Below, in pieces: positions 17,630 to 26,084 of a stretch of DNA of 64,000 nucleotides (the first letter of the stretch is position 1; each line of letters opens with the position of its first letter). Below the pieces are notes generated by a model. That model made no database searches, was not told the origin of the DNA, and saw only the letters and a program-made list of their open reading frames with translations. The DNA comes from Wujia chipingensis (GTDB lineage: Bacteria; Bacillota; Clostridia; Lachnospirales; Lachnospiraceae), in NCBI RefSeq assembly GCF_014337155.1, contig NZ_CP060632.1:1867001-1931000 (forward strand), read 5' to 3'. A program made the position numbers and the translations under genes.

Positions 17630-18109
17630 TTACTCTTCCGGCTCAACTGGCTCTACTTTGTAAAGTCCATCCTCTACCTTGTCCTTGTACAGAATTCCAT
17701 CGAGATGATCTAACTCATGACAGATCGCACGTGCCAGTAATCCCTCGCCCTCGATCTGCCGAAGCTGCATATCCTCGTCATATGCTTCACAGATTACATG
17801 ATTTGGTCTTGTCACAGTTCCCTGCAGACCCGGCAGACTCAGGCAGCCTTCTTCCCCTGTCTGTTCGCCGTCCGCCTCGATAATCTTTGGATTGATCAAT
17901 GTATAGGCATTATCATCTCCGATATCGATCACGACAATGCGCTTTAATATACCAACCTGTGGTGCCGCTAGTCCCACACCATTTGCCTCATACATCGTCT
18001 CATACATATCATCGATCAATGTCTGTAACCGCGGTGTCATCTTCTCAATCGGTTTGCAGACCTTTCTCAATACATCATCACCATCTAAACGTATCTTTCT
18101 CGTTGCCAT
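17630..18109 (-). CDS. def: Peptide deformylase
   Basis: 159 residues from ATG at 18109, which has GGAGG 5 nt upstream; an earlier in-frame ATG at 18121 has none. It removes the N-formyl group from new proteins. The three metal-site motifs are intact: GVGLAAPQVG near 46, EGCLS near 88 (metal Cys) and HELDHLDG near 131 (metal His pair and catalytic Glu). The CLS motif and compact size fit the type I (or type III) rather than the longer type II class. It follows priA by 41 nt. Confidence 0.97.
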   Translation of the reverse strand: MATRKIRLDGDDVLRKVCKPIEKMTPRLQTLIDDMYETMYEANGVGLAAPQVGILKRIVVIDIGDDNAYTLINPKIIEADGEQTGEEGCLSLPGLQGTVTRPNHVICEAYDEDMQLRQIEGEGLLARAICHELDHLDGILYKDKVEDGLYKVEPVEPEE

Positions 18110-18150
18110 ATTGCCCTCCATTTATATTATAATTTAAAACCATATTTTTC

Positions 18151-20181
18151 TTAACAAACCGTCATCGGGTTCATATCCACGCTGATCGTCACGCCTTCGC
18201 AGCCGCATGTGTCAATATAGTCACGCAGCGTCGTGATTGCGCCAAGCCCTGGTGCCTTGATATAGATCACATAACGGTATTCATCGTTGATCTTTCCAAT
18301 CGCCGCTTCTCCCGGTCCGATGATCCTTGTCTGCGTATATTGTAATGTCTTTGTCTTTTCCTTTAAATCCCGGCATAAAATCCCGGCATAGCTTTCTACT
18401 TTTCCTTTGGATTCTCCGGTCAGCAGAATCTGCAACATATCATAAACCGGTGGATAACGAAGCATCCGCCTGTATGCCATCTCCATTTCGTAAAATGCTT
18501 TGTAATCCTGACTGGCAGCTGCCGCAATCGCATAATGATCTGGCTGGTAGGTCTGTATCACGACCGCTCCTTCTTTTTCGCCTCGACCGGCACGTCCGGC
18601 TGCCTGCGTCAGAAGATCAAAAGTACGTTCTCCTGCACGGTAGTCATTTGCGTATAAGGATAAATCCGCCAGGATCACGCCAACCAACGTCACATTGCTG
18701 TAATCATGTCCCTTGACGATCATCTGCGTGCCGATCAGCATATCTGCCTTTCCTTCCGCAAACTGCTTCAGAATTCTGGCACCTGCGTCCTTCCGCATCG
18801 TTGTATCCCGATCCATCCGCAAGGTCTTAATCGCAGGGAACAGTTTTTTTATTTCCTCTTCAACCTTCTCTGTACCAGTTCCAAATCCGGCGATCATATT
18901 CGATTTACAGGACGGACACTGCTTTGGCATCGCTGTCATATAGCCACAGTAATGACACACCAGTTGTCTCTGTGCCTGTATTGTCTGCTGATGATACGTT
19001 AACGCCACATCACATCTTGGACATTTGATTGCCTCACCACATGCCCGGCACGATACAAAGCTGTTAAATCCCCGGCGGTTGATAAAAAGCATCATCTGCT
19101 CTTTTCTTTCAAGCCGCTCCTGTATCTTCTCATAGAGACTCCGGCTGATGATACTCCGGTTTCCCCGTCGGAGCTCCTCGCGCAGATCCACAACCTCGAT
19201 TTTCTGTGCCTGCACACCATCGGGGCGTTCTTTTAATTCCCATAACCGGTATTGTCCGGCTTCTGCCCGCGCATAGCTCTCGATACTCGGGGTCGCCGAA
19301 CCGAGAATGACACTGGCTTCTTCCAGCTCTGCACGCTTGATTGCCACGTCTCTTGCATGATACCGCGGTGCCTGATCACTCTTAAATGCCGGATCATGCT
19401 CCTCATCCATTACAAGCAGCTTCAGATTCGGAAATGGCGTAAAAAGTGCTGAGCGGGGACCGATCACAACATCGACTTCCCCTTCCTTCGCCTTGCGGAA
19501 CTGCTCGTATTTCTCACCCTTGCTCTGCTTGGAATTGACAAATGCCACACGCGTGCCAAAATGTTTTCGGAACCGCGCCAGTGTCTGATACGTCAGCGAA
19601 ATCTCCGGAATCAGCACAATCGCCTGACCGCCCTCCCGGATCACTTCCTTGATGCACTGGATATAGACCTCTGTCTTCCCACTTCCGGTTACACCGTGCA
19701 GCAGATATGTATGCCGCTCTCCTGCCTGTATATCTTCCGCAAATGCATCGACCAGCGCCTGCTGCTCATCATTCAGTGTCACAAACTCCCAGTTTGTATC
19801 CGGCAAAGTTGTCTCCTCCACCTTCTGCGCAGTCTTTCGCACCGTCTGTTTCACTGGCATGACTGTCTGCAACGCCTGATTCATCGTTGTCCCATATGTC
19901 TCCCGCATCCATGCAGCAAGCTGGATCAGCTTTCCCTCGATTGGAAGTCCTTTCTGCGGCACATCGACGATCTCCTTGATCTTATCCGGTTCGTAGGATG
20001 GAGTCTGTGTGATACCAATCACATAACCGTGCCGGTGCGCATTTCCTTTTCCAAACGGAACCGTCACCAGACTTCCGACCTGTACCTGCTCTTTCCATGC
20101 ATCTCCGATCCGGTATTGAAACACCCGGTCGATCGCACTATGCGAAATATCGATTATTATATCCGCATATGTTTGTGACAT
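18151..20181 (-). CDS. priA: Primosomal replication-restart helicase
   Basis: 676 residues from ATG at 20181, chosen because GGAGG lies 6 nt upstream and the protein begins MSQTYADIIIDISH. PriA rebuilds replication forks away from oriC. Order: 3' DNA-binding domain, winged helix, helicase motifs LLHGVTGSGKTEVYIQ (Walker A), VMDEEHDPAFK (DEEH), LGSATPS, then a zinc-binding insert with paired Cys (CRACGEAIKCPRC, CHYCGY, CPSCKS), and QAAGRAGRGEKEG. The start lies inside murE, a 44-nt overlap, so the two are translationally linked. Confidence 0.97.
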   Translation of the reverse strand: MSQTYADIIIDISHSAIDRVFQYRIGDAWKEQVQVGSLVTVPFGKGNAHRHGYVIGITQTPSYEPDKIKEIVDVPQKGLPIEGKLIQLAAWMRETYGTTMNQALQTVMPVKQTVRKTAQKVEETTLPDTNWEFVTLNDEQQALVDAFAEDIQAGERHTYLLHGVTGSGKTEVYIQCIKEVIREGGQAIVLIPEISLTYQTLARFRKHFGTRVAFVNSKQSKGEKYEQFRKAKEGEVDVVIGPRSALFTPFPNLKLLVMDEEHDPAFKSDQAPRYHARDVAIKRAELEEASVILGSATPSIESYARAEAGQYRLWELKERPDGVQAQKIEVVDLREELRRGNRSIISRSLYEKIQERLERKEQMMLFINRRGFNSFVSCRACGEAIKCPRCDVALTYHQQTIQAQRQLVCHYCGYMTAMPKQCPSCKSNMIAGFGTGTEKVEEEIKKLFPAIKTLRMDRDTTMRKDAGARILKQFAEGKADMLIGTQMIVKGHDYSNVTLVGVILADLSLYANDYRAGERTFDLLTQAAGRAGRGEKEGAVVIQTYQPDHYAIAAAASQDYKAFYEMEMAYRRMLRYPPVYDMLQILLTGESKGKVESYAGILCRDLKEKTKTLQYTQTRIIGPGEAAIGKINDEYRYVIYIKAPGLGAITTLRDYIDTCGCEGVTISVDMNPMTVC

Positions 20182-21637
20182 CCTCTTCCTCCAAAATCTC
20201 ACGAATCAGATCCCGTTCATCCATGTGATGTTTCACACCATGAATCTCCTGATAGTCTTCATGTCCCTTTCCTGCAAGGACGATGACATCGCCCTCTTTC
20301 GCATGCAGGATTGCATAACGGATTGCTTCCTTCCGATCTGCGATCTTCACGTATTCCCCATCCGTTTTCTTCATTCCGGTTTCGATATCTGCGATAATTG
20401 CAAGCGGTTCCTCATCTCTTGGGTTATCGCTTGTAATAATCGTAAAATCAGACATTTTCCCTGATACTTCGCCCATCTCAAACCGACGGTCTCTGGAACG
20501 ATTTCCGCCGCATCCAAACAAGGTCACCAGACGTTTCGGATTGTAGGCTCGAAGCGCTGTAAGCAGACTTTCAAGCGCCATTGCATTGTGCGCATAATCG
20601 ATCATCAGCGTAAATGAATCGGAGATTGGAATCATCTCCACACGTCCGCGTGCCTTTGCTTCCTTCAATATATTCTGAATATCTGTAATACCAACCTGCA
20701 TCTGATCTGCCACTGCGACTGCTGCCAGAGAATTATGCACGGAGAACTCTCCCGGCAGGTCTACCACAATCTTTGCATCCAGTTTCCCGCACAATGCATA
20801 CTGGATTCCAAGCACTCCTTTTTCTCTGTACAGTTCGATATCCTTTGCACAGTAATCCGCATCTGTGCGCTCGCCGTAGGTTAATTTCTCACAGGTTGCA
20901 TGCTCCATCATGTACGCTGCATTTGCATCGTCCACATTGAAAATACCAGTCTTGCAGAGTGTAAACAGCTTTGCTTTCCAGTCGCGGTATTCCTCAAAAC
21001 TTGCGTGTTCATTTGGACCGATATGATCCTTCGACAGATTTGTGAAGATACCATAATCAAAATCCACGCCTGCTACACGGTCTAACATCAGTCCCTGCGA
21101 AGAAACCTCCATCACGACCGCCTTACAGCCATTTTCCACCATATTCTTTAAATATTTATGCAAGATCATCGACTCTGGTGTTGTGTTGTCCGCATGAATC
21201 TTCTGACTTCCATCTATAATTTCAATCGTACCGATCAAGCCGGTTTTAATCCCGGAGCGTTCCAGCATCTCACGGATCATATAGGTCGTTGTCGTCTTTC
21301 CTTTGGTTCCGGTCAGTCCAATTACCGTCAGCTTCTCAGAAGGATTTCCATAAAACGCAGAACTGATCTTACCCATTGCATACCGGGTACTGTCCACACG
21401 GATCACAGTTACCGCATCTGGCACATTTACCGGCTTTTCCACGACGATCACGGCTGCACCCTTCGCAGCCACATCCTCTGCATATGTATGTCCATCTGAT
21501 ACCGCACCAGAGATACAGAAAAACAGATCTCCCGGCTGTACCTTTCGCGAATCGTTCTGGATCTCCCGGATCTCTGTATCTGTGTTTCCCTTCAAAACCT
21601 CATAATCCAGTCCCTGTAATACTTCTAATAATTTCAT
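20138..21637 (-). CDS. murE: UDP-MurNAc-tripeptide synthetase (probably meso-DAP adding)
   Basis: 499 residues. MurE adds the third amino acid to the peptidoglycan stem peptide. ATP site GLTGTKGKTTTTY is near residue 108. The substrate-choosing motif reads DNPRDEEP near 405; DNPR is typical of enzymes that add meso-diaminopimelate, while Lys-adding enzymes have a different tetrad. The gene is far from the dcw cluster at the other end of the window and sits between rpoZ and priA. Confidence 0.95.
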   Translation of the reverse strand: MKLLEVLQGLDYEVLKGNTDTEIREIQNDSRKVQPGDLFFCISGAVSDGHTYAEDVAAKGAAVIVVEKPVNVPDAVTVIRVDSTRYAMGKISSAFYGNPSEKLTVIGLTGTKGKTTTTYMIREMLERSGIKTGLIGTIEIIDGSQKIHADNTTPESMILHKYLKNMVENGCKAVVMEVSSQGLMLDRVAGVDFDYGIFTNLSKDHIGPNEHASFEEYRDWKAKLFTLCKTGIFNVDDANAAYMMEHATCEKLTYGERTDADYCAKDIELYREKGVLGIQYALCGKLDAKIVVDLPGEFSVHNSLAAVAVADQMQVGITDIQNILKEAKARGRVEMIPISDSFTLMIDYAHNAMALESLLTALRAYNPKRLVTLFGCGGNRSRDRRFEMGEVSGKMSDFTIITSDNPRDEEPLAIIADIETGMKKTDGEYVKIADRKEAIRYAILHAKEGDVIVLAGKGHEDYQEIHGVKHHMDERDLIREILEEEDVTNICGYNNRYFA

Positions 21638-21724
21638 ACGCTGTCCTCCCTAAAAGAATAGAAGTGAAAAGTAAATAAGGCCACAGCATTTGTTCTGCAG
21701 CCTTTTTGAACCTTTCGGGTTTCT

Positions 21725-21958
21725 TTACTCGTCATCTCCGACAATCTTAACTTTTCCGCTATACAGCTCCTTGACTGCGGTAGAAAGTGGCTTGCCACTC
21801 TCTGATTTTACCAATGGCTCTGCGCCATCGATGATCTGTCTGGCTCTCTTTGCAGTCGCCATAACCACAGAATAACGACTCTGAACAACCGGCTGTTCGC
21901 CTGGCTCTACGTCGCTGTTAATCACTTCCATTAACTCCGTGTAAGATGGATGTATCAT
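21725..21958 (-). CDS. rpoZ: RNA polymerase omega subunit
   Basis: 77 residues. The omega subunit helps fold and stabilise the beta-prime subunit of RNA polymerase. The conserved core is clear: MIHPSYTELMEVI start, SRYSVVMATAKRARQIIDG (the AxxRARQ motif), then SGKPLSTAVKELYSGKVKIV. It lies 17 nt downstream of gmk, as gmk-rpoZ in very many Firmicutes. Confidence 0.95.
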   Translation of the reverse strand: MIHPSYTELMEVINSDVEPGEQPVVQSRYSVVMATAKRARQIIDGAEPLVKSESGKPLSTAVKELYSGKVKIVGDDE

Positions 21959-21975
21959 TGTCTATATCTCCCTTC

Positions 21976-22593
21976 CTATAAAGCTTTCAGCTCGTTTTTA
22001 ATCTCTTCTATAAATTCCAGATTATTCTCACGCAGACATTTTCTGCCGACAATAATCGAGTGTACGCTGTGTACACATGTATCTAAATCGTCGTTAACAA
22101 CGATATAGTCGTATTGCTGCATGTCCTCGGACTCTTCTACCGCACGCCGCATGCGTTTGTCGATGACTTCCTCGCTCTCGGTGCCACGTCCTGCCAGACG
22201 CTCCCGGAGTCCCTTCGCGCTCGGTGCTGTGATGAAGATAAGAATCGCATCCGGATACTGTTCCCGGACATTCATCGCGCCCTGCACTTCGATCTCTAAG
22301 ATCACATCATGTCCCTTCGCCATCTCATCTTCTACAAATTTTCTTGGGGTACCATAGTAGTTCTCCACATACTGTGCCCACTCAATAAATCCATTATAAT
22401 CAATCAGATTCCGAAATTCATCCACGGATTTGAAATAATATTCTCTTCCGTCTACTTCGCCTTCCCGCGGTGCACGTGTTGTCGCAGAAACCGACAGGCT
22501 GTAACCATACTCGGCAACCATCTTCTTTACCACGGTACCTTTACCAACACCGGAGAATCCGGAAATGACGATCAAAGAACCTTTCTTTGCCAT
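21976..22593 (-). CDS. gmk: Guanylate kinase
   Basis: 205 residues. It phosphorylates GMP to GDP. The P-loop is SGFSGVGKGTVVKKM at residues 11-25 (Phe where Pro is more common). GMP-binding residues are in SVSATTRAPREGEVDGREYYF, and ILEIEVQGAMNVRE and FITAPSAKGLRERL follow. It is in the order yicC-gmk-rpoZ. The small remA/DUF370 gene often found between yicC and gmk is absent here. Confidence 0.97.
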   Translation of the reverse strand: MAKKGSLIVISGFSGVGKGTVVKKMVAEYGYSLSVSATTRAPREGEVDGREYYFKSVDEFRNLIDYNGFIEWAQYVENYYGTPRKFVEDEMAKGHDVILEIEVQGAMNVREQYPDAILIFITAPSAKGLRERLAGRGTESEEVIDKRMRRAVEESEDMQQYDYIVVNDDLDTCVHSVHSIIVGRKCLRENNLEFIEEIKNELKAL

Positions 22594-22610
22594 AATCTAT
22601 CTGGTTCCTC

Positions 22611-23489
22611 CTACTCTATATTCTGTATCTGTTCACGAACCTTCTCGATCTCTGTCTTAAGGTCGATTCCCTTATCGGAAATGATCAGGGAATTTGCCTT
22701 GGACAAAATCGTGTTTGCTTCCCGGTTCATCTCCTGTACGATGAAATCAAGCTTCCGGCCAACGGCACCACCCTCGGTCAGGATCTTGATTGTACTGTCA
22801 ATATGACTTCTGAGACGTACAACCTCTTCGTCCACACAGACCTTATCCGCATACATTGTAACCTCGGCTGCAATACGCTGATCATCGATCTGCGTATTGA
22901 TCGCAAGTTCATCCACCTTCTCGATCAATCTCGCCTTATAGTCCTCGATGATCTGTGGGGATTTCTCCTCGATATAAGCCACAATGTCTGACATCGCAGC
23001 AAGCTTGGCAAGCAAGTCTTTCTTCAGGTTCTCACCTTCACGGACACGGGATTCCACAAATTTCTCGGCTGCTTCCCGCACAACACCCTCCAAATGAGAC
23101 CAGATCTCATTCTCATCCACAGACTGCTCCTCCAATGTAAACACCTCTGGGAATCTGCCGATTACCGCTGGCTTCACATCTGACTGCAAGCCGAAATCCT
23201 CCACCATACTATTCAGATAGTTTACATATTCGGTTGCAATTTCCTTATTATATTTTACACATACGTTGGACTTTGTATAATCTTCATATGTGACAAATAC
23301 GTCTACTTTTCCTCGCTGAATATACTCTTTCAGGCAGGTTCTGATGTCTGTCTCAAAATAATTCAGCTTCTTCGGCAACTTCACGTTCATATCACAGAAT
23401 CTGTGATTCACCGCCTTGATCTCTACCACGATCTTACGATCGTCATTTACCTGTTCGCCTCTTCCGAAGCCTGTCATACTTTTTATCAC
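22611..23489 (-). CDS. yicC: YicC/YloC-family endoribonuclease
   Basis: 292 residues, normal size. Members are metal-dependent endoribonucleases that help degrade small RNAs and mRNAs. The start MIKSMTGFGRGE and the C-terminus GGAVGRKLDFIVQEMNREANTILSKAN (two adjoining motifs) with a final Glu-rich helix DLKTEIEKVREQIQNIE are diagnostic. It is the first gene after the promoter at 23609-23637 and heads the yicC-gmk-rpoZ-murE-priA run. Confidence 0.95.
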   Translation of the reverse strand: MIKSMTGFGRGEQVNDDRKIVVEIKAVNHRFCDMNVKLPKKLNYFETDIRTCLKEYIQRGKVDVFVTYEDYTKSNVCVKYNKEIATEYVNYLNSMVEDFGLQSDVKPAVIGRFPEVFTLEEQSVDENEIWSHLEGVVREAAEKFVESRVREGENLKKDLLAKLAAMSDIVAYIEEKSPQIIEDYKARLIEKVDELAINTQIDDQRIAAEVTMYADKVCVDEEVVRLRSHIDSTIKILTEGGAVGRKLDFIVQEMNREANTILSKANSLIISDKGIDLKTEIEKVREQIQNIE

Positions 23490-23558
23490 GATAGTCTCCT
23501 ATATACGTCGGTTGCCTTGCGGCAATCGTTTCTCCCTGCGCATTTATGCACACATAAA

Positions 23559-23611
23559 AATAATGCAGATTATCGTTTCTATCTTATCCATGAACGATAA
23601 TCTACATTATT
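23559..23611 (-). other. 19-bp near-perfect palindrome overlapping the -10 box and transcription start of the yicC operon
   Basis: The arms 23559-23577 and 23593-23611 pair with one mismatch around a 15-nt loop. On the minus strand the hairpin is followed by a short T run. Because the -10 box lies at 23609-23614, transcription should start near 23602, so the RNA would begin with about 10 bp of this stem. It could be a 5' stabilising hairpin, an early attenuator or an operator. It also lies downstream of rqcH, where it could end that transcript. Confidence 0.6.
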
Positions 23612-23637
23612 ATAGTATAGGCACCCCTAAAAATCAA
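23609..23637 (-). promoter_or_regulatory. Promoter of the yicC-gmk-rpoZ-murE-priA operon
   Basis: On the minus strand TTGATT (23632-23637), a 17-nt spacer and a perfect TATAAT (23609-23614). The expected start is about 110 nt upstream of the yicC ATG. It is a good housekeeping sigma promoter by inspection. Confidence 0.7.
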
Positions 23638-23663
23638 GGTGTTTTGATGTTTAATTTCACGTT

Positions 23664-25448
23664 TTAAGCTTCTGCGATCCCGTGGATATCCGGCTCGATA
23701 CTCATCGAATAATTCGTATGATAGATTACAAAACCCGGCTTTGCTTTCGGCGGTTTCTTCAGATTTTTCTTCGTCGTATAGTCAATCTCCACCTTCGGTG
23801 CTTCTTTGCCGGTTGAGTAATATGCCGCCAGTCTCGCCGCCTCCTCGTAGGTACGGTCTGGAATCTCTGTCTCACCGTTCGTCTTGACGATCACATGGGA
23901 ACCCGGCATCTGTTTGGCATGAAACCACAGATCATTGCCCTCTGCAAACTTAAATGTCAGCTCCTCATTCTGGAAATTATTCTTTCCGACATACATATGG
24001 TAGCCATCACTGGATATATAATGCAGTGGCTTTGCCTTCACCTGTTTCTTCTGCTTGTTCCGATCGAATCTGCCGCGCACATAGCCACTTTCCACAAGCT
24101 CCTGCTTGATCTCCTGCAGATCATTTTCCGTTTTCGCAATCTCCAGCGAATTCTGCACAGAAAGCAGATAATCAAGTTCCTCTTTCGACTCTACCGTAAG
24201 CTCCATCAGTGCTTCATAGGTACGCTTCAGTTTGTTGTATTTGTTGAAATACCGCTTTGCATTTTCCATCGCCGACTGCTCTGGATCAAGCGGAATCGTA
24301 AGCATACTGCCATCATAGTAGTTCTCGCAGGTGATTTCTTTATCGCCCGGTTTACAAGAATATCCATAGGCAGTCAGCAATTCACCATAGACCTTGTATT
24401 TATCCCGTTTCTCTGTATCCTTTAGCTGCGACCGCTGCAGATCGTATTTCTTTGCTGTCCGCTCAATCGCATTGTTCACAATCTTTCGAAGATCGGTCGA
24501 CCGCTGCCTGATCCGCGTCACCACGCTTTTTGCCTGATAGTATTCTTCAATGACCGGAGACATCGACGGAAATACTTTCAGTCCATCCACATCCTTCTTT
24601 GGAAGGTTGTCTGCTTCCTCTCCGTACATCGTCAGTGTACACGCCGCAAATTCCTTCGGTGCATACCCCTGATATGCAATACACGGTGCAAACTGTTCTT
24701 CTTTTATACTTGTCCGCATCGCATCAAACGCTGCATACAAATCCTCCTGCTCCTGCATCGAAAGTCCCGCCGTACTCATGCCGCCATCGACACCAGCCCG
24801 GTAACAGATCTCATTTGCGATCACCGGTGATAATCCTGTCAGCGATGTATAGATTGCCTTCGTCACCGATACCGGCTTGCGCAGGACATGATTCATAAAA
24901 TAATTGATATCAATGTCGAGCGGATTTTCCTTTTCCTGTGCCGGAGGATATACATACGTTCTTCCCGGCAGCACTTCCCGCACCGAACTTACTTGATGGG
25001 AAATATGCTTGATGCTGTCAATGATCGTACCATCCGCATCCGTGAAGATGATGTTGCTGTGTTTTCCCATGATCTCAACGATCAGCTTCTTCTGGCAAAG
25101 ATCACCCATTTCATCAAGGTGTTCTAACTGCATCTCTACAATTCGCTCAAAATTCGGCTGCGTCACCGATAAGATGCGTGCATTTCCAATATGCTTCCGT
25201 AGCAGCATACAAAAATTCGGGGCTGTCGTCGGATTCTCCTTTGTCTGCCCCGTCAGATAAATAAGAGGCAGACTGGCATCTGCAGAGATTACCAGACGAC
25301 TGGTTGTGTTGCCCTGTTCTGTCCGGTTCTTTACGACCAGACACAGTTCATCCACTTCCGGCTGATATATTTTATAGATACGTCCGCCTGTCAGATTCTT
25401 CTTTAGTTCACTGACGATTGCAGACACGGTTACTCCGTCAAATGCCAT
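23664..25448 (-). CDS. rqcH: Ribosome quality-control protein of the NFACT family (Rqc2 homologue)
   Basis: 594 residues from ATG at 25448, which has AAGGAG 7 nt upstream and gives the typical MAFDGVTVSAIVSELKK start. RqcH binds stalled 50S subunits with peptidyl-tRNA and adds alanine tails that mark the peptide for degradation. Visible: NFACT-N domain (GGRIYKIYQPEVDELCLVV), a helix-hairpin part, a long coiled coil (about 340-440), and the NFACT-R domain YHMYVGKNNFQNEELTF with LWFHAKQMPGSHVIV. Older names are fibronectin-binding protein or FbpA. Confidence 0.95.
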   Translation of the reverse strand: MAFDGVTVSAIVSELKKNLTGGRIYKIYQPEVDELCLVVKNRTEQGNTTSRLVISADASLPLIYLTGQTKENPTTAPNFCMLLRKHIGNARILSVTQPNFERIVEMQLEHLDEMGDLCQKKLIVEIMGKHSNIIFTDADGTIIDSIKHISHQVSSVREVLPGRTYVYPPAQEKENPLDIDINYFMNHVLRKPVSVTKAIYTSLTGLSPVIANEICYRAGVDGGMSTAGLSMQEQEDLYAAFDAMRTSIKEEQFAPCIAYQGYAPKEFAACTLTMYGEEADNLPKKDVDGLKVFPSMSPVIEEYYQAKSVVTRIRQRSTDLRKIVNNAIERTAKKYDLQRSQLKDTEKRDKYKVYGELLTAYGYSCKPGDKEITCENYYDGSMLTIPLDPEQSAMENAKRYFNKYNKLKRTYEALMELTVESKEELDYLLSVQNSLEIAKTENDLQEIKQELVESGYVRGRFDRNKQKKQVKAKPLHYISSDGYHMYVGKNNFQNEELTFKFAEGNDLWFHAKQMPGSHVIVKTNGETEIPDRTYEEAARLAAYYSTGKEAPKVEIDYTTKKNLKKPPKAKPGFVIYHTNYSMSIEPDIHGIAEA

Positions 25449-25498
25449 TTTCTTACTCCTTTTCATTCCAATAATCACGATCAATAATCACGAAACAC

Positions 25499-25757
25499 AC
25501 TATGATTTGCATATATGTCTGCATCGTTGTCTGACTATATAAGATGTATTGAAATTAAGAAGTTCTAAGATGTTCTGATTCACAAGCTAAACAACGCACG
25601 CAACCACCGCCAATTCGCCATCCATGGCTCAGTGGCGGTTTGTTTGAACATCGTGTTCAAACATTGCTGTTTATTTACAGAACATCAAGAACTTCTAAAT
25701 TCCAAACATATTTATATTGTCAGACAACGATGCAGACACATAAAAGCAAATCATAGT
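25499..25757 (-). repeat. Long palindromic element, copy 1 (72-nt structured core, reverse orientation)
   Basis: A 259-bp imperfect palindrome in the 600-bp gap between rqcH and htpG. Outer arms 25499-25535 and 25719-25757 pair almost perfectly (GTCTGCATCGTTGTCTGAC with its complement). The core at 25598-25669, read on the minus strand, has hairpin A (stem TGTTTGAAC/GTTCAAACA, loop ACGAT) and hairpin B (stem ACCGCCA/TGGCGGT, 20-nt loop CTGAGCCATGGATGGCGAAT). No open frame or transposase is inside. See copies at 25787 and 30178. Confidence 0.85.
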
Positions 25758-25786
25758 CCGTTTCGTAAGCTACTTTCTAAAATTGC

Positions 25787-26081
25787 AATCACATAATATC
25801 AAAAATGCATGTCAATGTAAATGCGCATATAGATTCATGAAGTAATATGATACATTTGTGACTTAGAAGTAATTCGTGTTCTGTGAATATCAGCAATGCG
25901 AAAACACGATGTTTTCGCAAGCTGCCACTGAGCCATGGATGGCGAATTGGCAGCGGTTGCGTACGGTAATACATATATCCCAGAACACGAATATTACTTC
26001 TTAGTCACAATATGTTATATTACGAATGAATCTACTATGCATATTTACATCTGACATGCATTTTGACCACCTTATGTGATT
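25787..26081 (+). repeat. Long palindromic element, copy 2 (72-nt structured core)
   Basis: A 295-bp imperfect palindrome with arms of about 85 nt, starting AATCACATAA and ending TTATGTGATT. Inner arms read ACTTAGAAGTAATTCGTG and its complement. The core is at 25891-25962: hairpin A stem TGCGAAAAC/GTTTTCGCA with loop ACGAT, hairpin B stem GCTGCCA/TGGCAGC with the invariant 20-nt loop. It lies head to head with copy 1 and ends 3 nt from the htpG stop codon, so it would form the 3' end of htpG mRNA on the other strand. Confidence 0.85.
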
Positions 26082-26084
26082 ATA

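Noticed and set aside
25499-26081. Insertion sequence or MITE
   Set aside because: No transposase frame, no evident target duplication, and the outer arms differ between copies. Kept as a structured repeat of unknown type.
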